A stretch of 64,000 bases of DNA from Pleurotus ostreatus/Saccharomyces cerevisiae fusant. Lineage: Eukaryota > Opisthokonta. The stretch lies in NCBI GenBank assembly GCA_024196135.1, contig JAMQCK010000006.1:1-64000 (forward strand), read 5' to 3'. A program made the translations under genes and the position numbers. A model generated the notes under the pieces. It saw only the letters and a program-made list of their open reading frames with translations. It searched no databases and was not told the DNA's origin. Position 1 is the stretch's first letter. Each line of letters starts with the position of its first letter. Below are positions 44,925-56,725 of the stretch, piece by piece.

Positions 44925-47820
44925 GGCAAGTTTTTTTTGAGCAAAGGACGAAGAGGGGAGAACATTTCGCGACCGCACCGCTCGTCCATTTCTTGGGAGT
45001 CGCTGCTCGTCCATTTCTGAGGAGTCGCCGCTCTTCCGTTTCTCAGGAGTCGCCGCTCTTCCGGATCTTTGTGGTCACCGCCTCTCCAGCCTTCCTCGCC
45101 GCACCTCTAGTCGTCACCGCCTCTCCAGCCTTCCTCGCCGCACCTCTAGTCGTCCTCGCCGCACCTCTAGTCGTCTTCGCCGCACCTCTAGTCGCTCTGG
45201 TCGTTGGTCCAGTTGTCCTCGCCTCATGTCTCCCTTCTCGCCACACCTCTCCTTTCTTGGCACCTCTCCCTCCAGGGGCGACAACGCCCCGCGCTTGGGG
45301 GCACGATGGCAGAGCCGGAGAAGGGGTGGGCGCGATCCAGAAGGAGTAGGGAGCGCGCTCCAGAAGAAGGGGTGCGCGCGCTCCAGAAGAAGGGGTGGGC
45401 CCGCTCCAGAAGAAGGGGGTGGGCGCGCTCCGGAAAAAGTAGTGGGCGCGATCCAGAAGAAGGGGTGTGCGGGTACGAGGAGACAGGAGCATGGTGACGC
45501 GAGGAGACGAGAGCGTAGGAGACCGTAGGGGTGCGAGGAGATGAGAGTATAGGGTTACACGGAGACGGAAGAAAGAAACATCAAGGAGCGACGAGTGATT
45601 AAGGAGCGACAAAAGGGATAGGGGGTGAAAAGGCAGCGTGCGGATGATACCATGAAAAAGCAGCGTGCGGATGGATCCCTGAATGAAGGGACGGATGGGA
45701 CCCTTGGATGAAGGGACGGATGGACCCCTGGATGAAGGGACGGACGGGAAGGGATAACTAGTCTCGTAAACCATCCTCCCGGCCGAGGAGAGGGGGGGAG
45801 ACCTACATCTGGGCGCGCACCTACATTTGGGCGCGCACCGCCCTTCCAATTGTTGTCCGTCGTCCCATTTATTGTTGTCCATCGTCCCACCCATTGTTTG
45901 TCCGTCGTCCCGTCTCTTCCAACCATACTCGCGACACCTCTTCCAACCATACTCGCAACGCCTCGAGTCCGGGAAACGCGACGCATCGAGCTAGGCAACC
46001 GCGACGCCTCGAGTTCGGGAATCGCGACGCCTCGAGCTCGAAAATCGCGACGCCTCGAGCTAGGCAACCGCGACGCCTCGAGTTCGGGAATCGCGACGCC
46101 TCGAGTTCGGGAACACACAACGGCCGCGTTCGGCAATCGCAACGCATCGAGCTCGGGAACACACGACGCCTCGAGTTCGGGAACACACAACGACCGCGTT
46201 CGGGACGAAAAAACGACCACGTTCGGGAAGAAAAACGACCGCGTTCGTGGTTGACCTCGCATTCCTCGTCCTCATCTCCCAGCCGCCGGCCCAACGCATC
46301 CACTCATCTGACCCCCCAGGATACTCATCTGACCCCCCCAGGATAAACTCATCTGACCCCCCAGGGATAAGGGCGGAGGGGGGAGGATGGTAGTCCGACA
46401 GGGGGGGATGGTAGTCCGGCAGGGGGGGAGGATAGTAGTCCGGAGGGGGAAGGATGTTAGTCCGGCAGCCATACTTCAATGCCAGAGAGAAGGAAGAAGA
46501 GAAGAGGAAAGAAGGATATAGAGGGCATAGGGGAAAGAAAGGGAAGGAAGAAGAAGAGGGAGCAACGAAAAAGAGAAAAACCGAACGAAAGGCGGACGAA
46601 GGGAAGAGACATTGAACTTGCGACGAAGGGAGGAGACATTGAACTTGCGACAAGGGGAGACAACTTGCGACGCAGGGAGGAGACAACTTGCGACGAAGGG
46701 AGGAGACACCTTGCGACCGCGCGTCCTCCCTTGCGACCGCGCGTCCTCCCGCGGTATGTATCACGTCGCTCCTTCGATGGCTAGTGCTTGCCGCTCCTTT
46801 AGAGGTCGACGCTCGCCGTGTTGACGCTCGCCGCTCCTTCAGAGGTCGACGCTAGCGGCATATCCTCGTTCGTGGACGCGCCGCTCTTCTCAGTACCACA
46901 AGCCCGCTCTTCTCTGAGTGCCACAACACAAGCGCGCTGGCAAGCAACACGAGTGCGCTGGCGAGCAACACGAGTGCGCTAGCGAGCTCGAGAGAGAGGG
47001 GAACTCGGGCGGATGGAAAGGGCGGGGAGGGAGGGGCAGTTGAAAAGGGCGGATTAGAGGGACGGATAGGGAAGGGAGTAGAGGGACGGATGAGAGGGAC
47101 GGATGAAAAGGTCGAGTGGGGTATGGACAAAAGGGGCGGGACGGGCATGGACGAAAGGGGCGGGACAAAGGTCGAGTGGGGTATGGACGAAAGGGGCGGG
47201 ACGGGCATGGACGAACGGGGCGGGACAAAGGTAAGTTGTGGAGGAGGCAGGGGGCGCGTAAGTCCGCCAGGCAGGGGGTGCGGAAGCCCGCCAGGCAGAG
47301 CAGGGGATGGCCTCGCACTCTGAAAGGGGGACCGGCCTTCTTTCATGTTAAAGACTCGAATTTACGAGAAAATGTGGCGCTAGCGAGAGAACGGGAGAGA
47401 GAGGCGGCGTCAGCGAGGGTGTGAAAGGGAGCGACAGATGATGATTGCAACGATCGAGAGGGGGGTAGGAGGGAGTGAGAAGGGGATAGGAGGGAGAGAG
47501 CGGGAGAGAGGCAGCGTCAGCAAGGGGGTGAGAGGGAGCGACAAATGATGGTCGCAACAATCGGAGGAAAGTAAGAAAGGGAGCGAGAGGGAGGACAGTG
47601 AGAAGGGGAGCGAGAGGGAGGGAAGTGAGAAGGGGGCAGGAGGGAGGAGAAGCAGGGCAGGAACTCGAATAACTGACGGAGAAGGGTAGAGGAGCGAGGG
47701 GGGGGCGGAGATGGTACTCTCGCCTTGACCATTCGAAGAGGTAGTGAGAGAGGGGGGGGCGGGCAAGGGAGAGTGGGCAGGGGAGAGCGGGTAGGGGCGA
47801 AAGTAAAAGAAGACAACTTA
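44925..47820. repeat. Patchwork of different minisatellites
   Basis: Distinct tandem repeats follow each other: GCCTCTCCAGCCTTCCTCGC units (45080-45195), GCGCGCTCCAGAAGAAGGGG (about five copies, 45350-45470), CCCTGGATGAAGGGACGGAT (about four, 45665-45745), GACGCCTCGAGTTCGGGAA (about nine, 45955-46200), CTCATCTGACCCCCCAGGAT (three, 46303-46370), GGTAGTCCGGCAGGGGGG (four, 46385-46450), CTTGCGACGAAGGGAGGAGA (about five, 46615-46745), AACACGAGTGCGCTGGCGAG (three, 46925-46985) and a 60-bp pair around GGACGAAAGGGGCGGGAC (47100-47230). After 47400 the plus strand is purine-rich (GGGAGCGAGAGGGAGG). Long open frames through it come from the repeats, not from genes. Confidence 0.85.
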
Positions 47821-48408
47821 GACAAGTGAAAGACAGGAAGAGGCGCCCAAGACAAGGCGAGGGCATACAGGAAGAGAAGTCAAAGAAGCGGAGCCCACGA
47901 CAAAGTGAAAGCAAAAAGGTGGCGAGGCGTGATGCATTGGAAGGTAGGGAGGCATACGAGAAGAGAGCAAACAAGGTGAGGCGTGGCGGGAGGGACGAGG
48001 AGAATGAGGTGGGAGGAAAACGGGGTGGTATTGGCAACCGAAAGTCCGTTCAACGCATGAGCAAAGGAAATGGAAGGAGGGTGGAGAAGTGAGGAGACAA
48101 GAATAACCTATTCTGCCTATACGTGAAGGATGGAAAAGAGGGGGGTCCACCTGACCAACACTAGGAATCAAAAGCAAAAGACGAAGTACGGAGATGGCAC
48201 GCAAAGAGCGGTTATTGCGCAGACAGCGGCATGAGGTAGGACATGACGCGACGGCGGGCAGGGTAGGAAGGACTGTCGGCGGGACCCAGAGAGGCGGGAG
48301 AGCGCCGACGACAAGCCCGGTCCGAGCGTCCGATCCGATCTCGCCTCGCGTGACGTCTTCCGTGGCCTCCTCGCCTTGGATCGGCGCGTCCATCCAGCAC
48401 TCCGCCCG
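47821..48408. other. Upstream region of SEC24
   Basis: Purine-rich then mixed sequence, no TATA box recognised. The reading frame of the first Sec24 exon is open upstream to 48376, but the ATG at 48409 fits the family start. Confidence 0.4.
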
Positions 48409-51400
48409 ATGTCCGCCCCACGGACGCACATCCCCCAGCCGCCCCACACCGCCGGCGAGCGCTACAAGGGCCTCCGCCAGCGCATCGACCCCGCCCAGAT
48501 CCCCTCGCCCATCGACAACCAGGCGCGCGACGACGCGGACTGGACCACACTCTCACCCACCACCCCCACCTCCAAACCCTTCCTCACCCTCCCCGGCTCC
48601 GGCCGCCCGCCGCTCGCCACCACCCTCTCCGCCCACCCCACGTCCCCCGCCTGCCTCGATCAGGGCAACGCCGCCCCGCGCTTCGTCCGCGTCACCACCT
48701 GGAACTTCCCCAACTGCGCCCGCCTAGCGAAGGAGTGCCACATCCCGCTCGCAGCGCAGTTCCAGCCCTTCGCGGACCAGCCGCCGGGGGAGGAGCCCGT
48801 GCCGCTCGTCCCCTTCAACCCATCAACTACCCCCACCCCCGCCGGCCCCCCACGCTGCGCCCGCTGCCGCGCCTACATCAACCCCTGGTGCCCCTGGCTC
48901 AACGCCGGCCACGCGTGGAGGTGTAATCTCTGCAAGCACGAAACACCTACCCCGCCCGACTACTTCTGCTTGCTCGACCCGAATGGCATGCGCCTCGACC
49001 AGCAACAACGCCCCGAGCTCTGTCGCGGGGCCGTCGATTTCGAGGTCGGCCGCGAGTACTGGGCGAAGGGCGCGCCGAAGGTCGTCGACGAGCTCTGGGC
49101 GGTGCACGAGGGGGAGTACGACGGGCTTCACGATCCCGCACGCGAAGAATCACCCACCTCCCCTCTGGCGCGTAGTCGAACGCCTCCTGCGCATAACCGA
49201 TCTGGCAGCATATTCGGTGGTGCACTTGGAGGTGGTGGGGGCGCGTCCAAACACGACCGCTCCGGCAGCCTGTTCGGAGGAGACTCGGGGAGTTTATTTG
49301 GAGGGGAATCAAAAGACCACCCCAGCCTTCCCCCTGTCAGGAAACCTCAACCCTTGAGTTATGTGTTCGCCTTGGATGTCAGTCGAGAGGCTGTGCAGTC
49401 GGGCTTCCTCCGCGCGTCGTGCGAGGCGTTGAGGGGGGTGTTGTTCGGGGAGGGGGGCGACGCGTGGGCGGACGATCCTAACACTGATTCGGCAGGTTAG
49501 TCTTGCACTCTGCCCACACGCGAACCCTTCCTACCTATACCTTCGTTCATCCTTGCACTCTTCCTACCTTCGATGATTCTAACCCGCACGCGAACCCCTC
49601 AGCAGACTCAGGCCTACCACCCTTCCCCCCCACCTCACCCCTCCCACCAGCATTTCCTCCAAACTCCCGCCTCTGCCTCCTCACCTTCGACCGCGCGGTG
49701 CACTTTTACGATTTCAGGGCGGATCCGGGGACGGGGTGAGTGGTTGGGCGCACTTGGTATGGCCACTACTAACGTCTTCTCCTCCTGCTTTCCTCTACCT
49801 CCTTGCCCCTCCCACTCCTCCCTTTCCCCTTCCCCTTTGCCTCTCCCCCTCCCCCTACCTCCACCCTCCCCCATCTCAAAAACACCCAAAACCATACTAA
49901 CCCTCCCCTTCCCCCAACCCCCCTCCCTTCTCCCTTCCCCTACACCCTATCACCCACCCCCCTCTAAACCCCTAGCCTCCCCCCCAGCCCACCCCCCACG
50001 CTCCTCATGGCCGACGTCGAGGACGTGTTCCTGCCGTTCCGGGACGGGCTGTTCGTGCGGGTGGACGAGGTGAGGTGCGTCTTGACAGTTATCCACTGCT
50101 CTTCTTTCGCCCTCTTGCCCTCTTTCTATCACCTCTTTCGCCCGCTCTCCCCACTCTCCCCACGCCCACCCCTCAACCCCACTCTTCCCCCACTGTTCCC
50201 CCACCCCTCTCCTCCCCTACGTCGCCCTTCGCCTCCTTACCTCGCCCTCCCTTCCCTTCCCTCAACCCCCACCCCCACTCTCCCCTTCCTCCCCTCCCTC
50301 CCTCCCGCGCTCACTAAAAGTCAACTCAGAAGCTAACATATCCACCCATCGTAGGGACTCCCTCCGCACCCTCCTCTCCACCCTCCCCGGCCGCTTCGCG
50401 CACACGACAATTGGCGAGAACGCAATGGGGAGCGCGGTCGTGGCCGGGTTGGCTGGGTTGGTGAGTGCGTTTCTTCTTTCTGCAGTCTAGATTCTATGGA
50501 TGTTTGCTCCGGGCGCTGGCGCTCCTTCTCACGTCGCCGCGGCGCTCCCCATCCTCCTTCCCGCTAACTCACCGCCACTCGCTCACACCCCCCTCCCTCT
50601 CACTCACCGCCGCTCCTATACATCTTCTTGAAAAATCTCACGAACGCTAACCCGCCCGCTCCCCTCTTCCCCTCTTCCCCCCCACGCCCCCCTCCCCCCT
50701 TCCCCCCTCCTCCTCCCCTCCTCTCTCCCCCTCCTCCTCCCCTCCTCCTCCCCTCCTCTCTCCCCCTCCCCCCTTCCCCCCTTCCCCCCTCCTTCGCGTT
50801 CCCCTTCCCCTTTTCCCTCCTCTCACCCCCTCCCCAGCCCCCCTCCCGCTCACTAACCCCCCTCACCTCCCCTTCTCCTCCTTCGCGCTCACTAACACCC
50901 CTCGTGTTCGCGATGCTCACTAGCACACCCCCCAGGCCCCCACCGGCGGCCACCTCGTCGTCTTCCAGGCCGGGCTGCCGGGCATCGGGATGGGTGAGTG
51001 GTCGTGTTTTTTGATGAATGTTCGCGAGGGTGGTTTCTTTTCGCAAGGAGGCGCGATGGCCGCTACGCGGCTATGGCTGGCTGTGTCGGTCTTGCGACCG
51101 CAGCTTTGCTAGGGTTCCCGACGCGTGTGCAACGTCTTCCTCGACCTCCGCTGCGCTACGCTCTCGTCGGCGCCTCGCTTGGGACGCTCTCGTCGGCGCT
51201 TGCTTGGCACGCTCCGAGCGAGACGGGGGTGAAGCGCTCGGAGCGAGGCGGGGGTGGGGGCGGTCAAGATCAATCCGCCTAAGACAATGGGACACTCCGA
51301 AAAGGATCGGACCGCACGGTGCAAGCCAGCGTACTAATCACCACCCCCTCCAGGCGCCCTCTCCGGCACGCCCAACGAGCAGGAGACGTGGGCGGGGGAG

Positions 51401-54400
51401 AAGGAATATGTGCGTGGCGGGTCGTCCTTTGTTTCTCTCTCTTCGCCCGTCCCTTCCCTCCCTCCCTTCCCTCCCATAACCCCTCCCTCCCTTCCCTCCC
51501 TCCCTTCCCTCCCATCCCCCCACACCTCCCACAACTAACTCCCCTCTTATCGGTCGCTCACCCCTCTAACTCTATAACTAAAACACACCTCTTAATGCTC
51601 GCTAACCCCCTTGCTCCTCCGCCCCTCCCATAAAGCCCCCTCCCTTCCCCCCTCCCATAACCCCCCCCTCTAACTCACCCCTCCCCTCCCACTCCTCTAT
51701 CAAATACACCACTAACGCCACCCCCCCCAGACCCTCCACCGCCCCGCGCACGCCCTCTGGCCCCGGCTCGCCGAGCGCTGCGTCCAGTGCGGGGTCGGCG
51801 TGTCCTTGTTCTTGGCCCCCGGGAGGCCGGTGGGGGTGGGGAGTTTGGGTGAGTTGGGTTTTTGTTTGATGGTGGAAGGGGGGGGTGGATGGAGGGGGGT
51901 GGATGTGTGAGGGAGTTTGGGATTTGGGTAGGCGTGAAGGGGGGCGGATGGATGGGGGTGCGAAGAGAGGCTGACGGAGAGTACTCGCCACACGTGCTGG
52001 GTGCGCGGAGAGTGCTCGCCAGCTGACGGCGTGCGCGGAGGGTGCCCGCCACGCGTGCTGGGGGCGCGGAGGGTGCCCGCCACGCGTTGCGGCGGGGCTC
52101 GCGCGGTAGTGAGGCGCAGGCTCAGAGGCGCCAGCGCTCGCGCGGACGAGGTGCCTCCCCTGAATAGAAACAAACTAACCACCCCCCCTCCCCAGCCACC
52201 CTCCCGAACCTCACCGGCGGGGACATGTTCTTCCACCCCCGATTCGACTACCCGCTGGACGCCCTTTATCCCTCGGCGGATGCACGGATCCTCGCGTCAG
52301 AGGTTAGAAGACTAGTATCAAGAAGGACGGTCTACGACGCGGTGGTGAGGGTTAGGTGTTCGGAGGGTGAGTGGTTGCTCGTTTGTTTGCGCTTTCTAAG
52401 CTCCATCATCTACCAACGCCACCATCGTGCCTTTCTCACCCTTCCCCATCGCGCCTTCCTCACCAAATCCCTTCCCTCCCCCCCTCCTCCACCTTCCCGT
52501 CGTCCATTTGATGAGCTTAATTAAACCAACCCCCCTCTCGTCCTTCCCATCTGCCTCTATACCCCACCACCGCCTCCCTTACACCCAATCGCACTTCACC
52601 CAACACCCACTAACCCCCCCTCCCCAGGCCTGCACGCCACGACCCACCACGGCGCCTTCTCGCAGACCTCGCCCACGGACCTCGAGTTCGGCGTCATGAG
52701 CGCGGATACGGCGTTTGGGGCCGGGATCGGGTTCACGGGGGGTGAGTCTCTTCTGTTAACGGGGGGTGAGGGGGGGTGGTTTGTTGTCGGAGTGATGGGT
52801 TTTTTGGCGGAGTGATGGGGGAGACGAGGCGAGGGATGGGAGTGGTTGTTCATGCGCTGTGTGGGAGTGGTTCTGTTCGGGATGAGTAGGTGGGAGTGAT
52901 GGTGGAGAGTAGGGTGTTTGCTTGGGAGCGAGGTGAAGAGAGAGTTGGAGAGGCGCGGGGCGAAGAGGGAATTGGAGAGGCGCGGGGCGTTGGTGGACAG
53001 GCGCGGGGCGTTGGTGGAGAAAGAGACCTTGCCGTCTTTGGTGCCCTGTCGTCGGAGAGGGGTACAAAGGCGGGCGTAGGGTCGAGGGAGAGGCGGGCGC
53101 ACGGTCGAGCGAGAGGCGGTTGGACGGACGCCGAGGCGAGGGATGGGAAGGACGCCGAGGCGATGAGAAGGGGGGGGAGGCGAGGCGATGAGAAGGCCGA
53201 GAAGGAGGCCGCGACGCAGGGGGCACGAAAGCGAAGAGAACGGGAGGCGACAAGGGGATGATGTCGAGGCGTCAAGGGGATGGATGATGTCGAGGCGACA
53301 CGGGGATGATGTCGAGGCGACACGGGGATGAAGTCGAGGCGACAAGAGGATGATGTCGAGGCGACAAGTAAACGAGAGCTAAGGCTGATTTCACCCCCCC
53401 AGGCACCCTCACCCCGACGACGCTGGACGTGCGCGAGTTTGCGCACATCCAGTGCGCGGTGCTGTACACGACGGCGGAGGGGGTGCGTGTTAGGCTTCTT
53501 TTTCCTGACTTTCCTGTTCCCGCCTTCTTTCCGTCTGCTCCCCCGTTCGCCTTCCCTCTCTCGCTCTTCCCTTCCCCCGTTCGCGTTCCCCCTTCGCTTT
53601 TCGCCCATCTTCACCTTCTTCCCTCCCTTCGCTCTTCGCTCACCTTCACCTTCGCTTTTCGCTCACCAATCCCCTTCGCCCTTCAACTCCAGCCCCCTTT
53701 CGCTTCTCTCCCTCCCTCGCCTTCTGCATCGCTACGCTTCGCCCATTCGTGCCACGAGCGAGCAAGATAAGACGAAGTCCACTCTCACCCACTTACTAAT
53801 CCCCTTCTAACCCCTTTTCTCCCCATGCTCGCCTATGCTATTCTAACACTAACCCCCTCCCTGCCCCCCTCCCCAACGCTCGCTAACCCTCCACTCACTC
53901 TCGCTGACCCTTCACTCACTCTCACCCACTCCCCCTTCCCTTCCCTCACGACGTACTAATCCCCCCCTCCCACCCAGTCCCGCCGCGTCCGCGTGCTCAA
54001 CCTCGCGCTCCAAACCGTCGAGCTCGCCGCGAACGTGTTCCACTACGCGGACATGGAGGCCGTGCTGGCGCACATGGCCAGGGCGGGTGAGTGGCCAGCT
54101 TCTTGGTGTGTAGATCGAAGGAGAGGGGAAGGGGGAGGGTGGTAGGCCGCCCGCGTGCGCGTGCAGGATGGAAGGCGCAAAAACCGAGGATGCACATTGT
54201 CCGACGCGCAGGCTTTCGCTCCCTTCTCCCCCTCATCGCCCCTTTCCCTCACGCCCTCCTAATTGACAAATTTCGTTACCCCATACTCACTAACCCTTCC
54301 TCGCACCCCACGCTCACTGAACCTCCTCTCCCTCCAGCCCTAACGAAACTCCCCTCCGAAAAACTCTCCACCATTCGCGACGAGATCACGGAGCAGTGCG

Positions 54401-55942
54401 CGCTGATGCATCTCGGGTACCGCGAGCGGTGCGCGCAGGCGGCGGGCGTGGGGCAGGTGAGTGTTTGGTGTGTTGGTTTGTCGTAGACAGGGAGGATGGG
54501 TGTGACGGGCGTGTTTTTCTTGCTTTCTGAAAGGGCGTGGAGAAGGGAGAGGGTATGGGGAGAAGGTGTGGTGGAGGTGGGGGAGACGGGCATGGAAAGG
54601 GGGGATGGGGTGACAGGGGGACGGGGTAGTGGGGTGACGAGGGGAGGGTGAAGGGCGGAAGAGAGGGGAGTGAGAAAGGGGAAAAGCGAACGGATTTGTG
54701 AACTAATCCCTTGCGCGACGGACGCTAACAGGCTCCCCCCAGCTCATCATCCCCGAAACCCTCAAAGGCCTCCTCGCCCACACCCTCGGCCTGCTCAAAA
54801 CGAAACCGCTCAAATTCCGCGTCGCCGTCGCCGCCGACGTGCGCGTCTACGCGGCGCATAAACTACTCGCGTCGGGTGTGAAGGAAATCGTGCGAAGGTG
54901 TTACCCGCGGGTGATGGCGGTGCATGATTTGGAGGAGGGGGCGTGCTTAGTTCCCGACGAACATGGACGGATTACTTGGCCGACCCTGATGCGCGCGAGC
55001 CACATGTTCATGGAGGCGCATGGGGTGTATCTGGCGGGTGAGTAGGCTTTTCCGCTGTCATTCTTCGCGTTTCTCCCTCCACGCTTCTCTCGTCTCGTCC
55101 GCCCTCCCGTGCATCCACCTCGTCCATACTCCACTTGACCTTATCGCTCACCTCCCTCCCCCCAGACAATGAAGAGCTCCAGATCCTCTGGGTCGGCGCG
55201 AGCGCCTCGCCCCAGCTCTTGCTCGACCTCTTCGGCGTCGACGACATCTTCGCGGTTGATCCTAGGATGGTGAGCCTTCCTTTACACCCTCGCATATCTC
55301 TCCTCACTCTCCATTGGCTCTACCTAACCCCTGCTGGCTCCACCTAACTCCTGTTGACGCTCAATACTGGATACTGATCACCGTCCTATCTAGCCCGCCC
55401 TCCCCCCTCTCCCCACCCTCCTCTCGCGGCAGGTGCGCGCCATCCTTGCCAAGCGGCAGGCCGAACGCGGCGGGCGCGTGTTGAAGTTCGCCATCGCCCG
55501 CCAAAACCTGGACGGCGCGGAGGTGGAATTTGCCGACATGTTAGTGGAAGACGAGAATAATGGGTCAATGGCGTATTTGGATTGTGAGTATTCAGTTGTC
55601 TCTTTGCGTTCGATCTATCTTGGTGTGGCTGAGGATGCGAGATGGAAAGCGCCGAAGAGGGAAAGAGGGTGGTGGTAGGCGCAGGAGAGGGAGAAGCAAG
55701 GGAGTGAAGAGGATGACGGTTGGTTGGCGCGGAAAGAAGGAGAGGGGGGGTGGACGAAAGAAGACAGTGGGATAAGAGCTAGCGCTAACGCCTCCCCCCA
55801 GACATGACCTACATCCATCGGAAGATCACACATATCGTGCGTCGCGCTTTCTTCTCTACGCAAACCCCTTCGACTCACTATCGTCTCACAGCTCTCCGAC
55901 GGCGCCGAACCCGTCGGCTTCCGCAACAGCTCCGTTTGGTAG
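48409..55942 (+). CDS. SEC24: COPII coat subunit Sec24
   Basis: Seventeen exons give roughly 950-1000 residues. Sec24 pairs with Sec23 at ER exit sites and binds cargo. The start [20 protein letters not shown] followed by [15 protein letters not shown] matches fungal Sec24. Then come [19 protein letters not shown], the zinc finger [14 protein letters not shown]...WRCNLC with four Cys, the trunk domain ([53 protein letters not shown]), the beta and helical parts ([27 protein letters not shown]) and the gelsolin-like end ([17 protein letters not shown]) to NSSVW and TAG at 55940. A Ser/Gly-rich insert with RSGSIFGG and RSGSLFGG repeats separates zinc finger and trunk. Several introns are 250-660 bp, far longer than elsewhere in this window, and made of C-rich or G-rich low-complexity sequence; exon borders still join in frame. 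Confidence 0.92.
50480..50935 (+). repeat. Pyrimidine low-complexity intron of SEC24
   Basis: An intron of about 475 bp between TTG|GTGAGT (50461) and CCCCCCAG (50936), mostly CCCTCCTCCC-type runs with embedded CTCACTAACCCC branch-like sequences repeated several times. Confidence 0.8.
52900..53385 (+). repeat. G-rich intron of SEC24 with minisatellites
   Basis: An intron of about 660 bp (52741-53400). It holds GGAGAGGCGCGGGGCG units (52945-53015) and a run of 20-22 bp units GGGGATGATGTCGAGGCGAC (about six copies, 53253-53370). Its strand composition is opposite to that of the neighbouring C-rich introns. Confidence 0.85.
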
Positions 55943-56725
55943 ACGACGGAGATGACCTTTGACTGCATGCTCCCATCTATGCAAATATTTTCCAATGCAC
56001 ACCGGAGGCGCTGGCACCCTCAGTCTGCTCACAGGCCACAACTTCACTAACGCATCAAGCCTCACTTACGCCTTACGCCCATATCAGTCACTCTCTCGCC
56101 CACACTGAACACTGTACGTTGGTTATCATTCGCTCCTCCTCCCATATACAAATGTATTGTAGAGACGTAGAAGAGAGGAACGAATCTTAAGGAAAGGCGC
56201 TTGTCAGTGTACAATCAATTCAGAGGTCCCAGTAACAGGGCGAAGCAAGTACAATGAGCTCAAGTGAGGAGCGACGAATCGAACGTTCGGGGGATGACGC
56301 GGGGGGAGTGAAGTAGACGACTCGTTGAAGGAAGGTGGTCCGTTGAGGAAATGACCCATCGACGGAATAACTTGTCGGAAAGACAAGACCGCCAAACGAA
56401 ACGAACAAAGCCTTGAAAGAACGAGAAGCCTTCAATGAAACGAACGAAAAGTCGACTCAATTGAGGAAAGAAAACAGGGGGAAGAGAGTAAGGAGGGTAG
56501 CATTATTACGGTAGGAAAATCCGAGGTGGGAGGCTGGTAGTGCAAAAAGGCAGTTGATAGTGCCGAGAAACGAGGCTGGTAGTGCAAAGAAGGAGACCGG
56601 TCATTACGGAGGATCATAACATGAGCATAAGACAACAAACAGATTCAGATGCAGATACCTAGATTACCGAGGGAGCGAGGGAGGAAGTCGATTCTGGTAT
56701 GGATGGCCATCACGCCGGTGAGCGA
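55943..56725. other. Convergent intergenic region between SEC24 and the ApsA-like gene
   Basis: Shared 3' flank of two convergent genes, no gene seen. Two short repeats of GAGGCTGGTAGTGCAAA(A/G)A type lie at 56525-56595. Confidence 0.45.

Noticed and set aside
45043..46764. Several 230-280-codon minus-strand open frames
   Set aside because: They consist of tandem repeat units translated in several overlapping frames, with no splice structure or domain.
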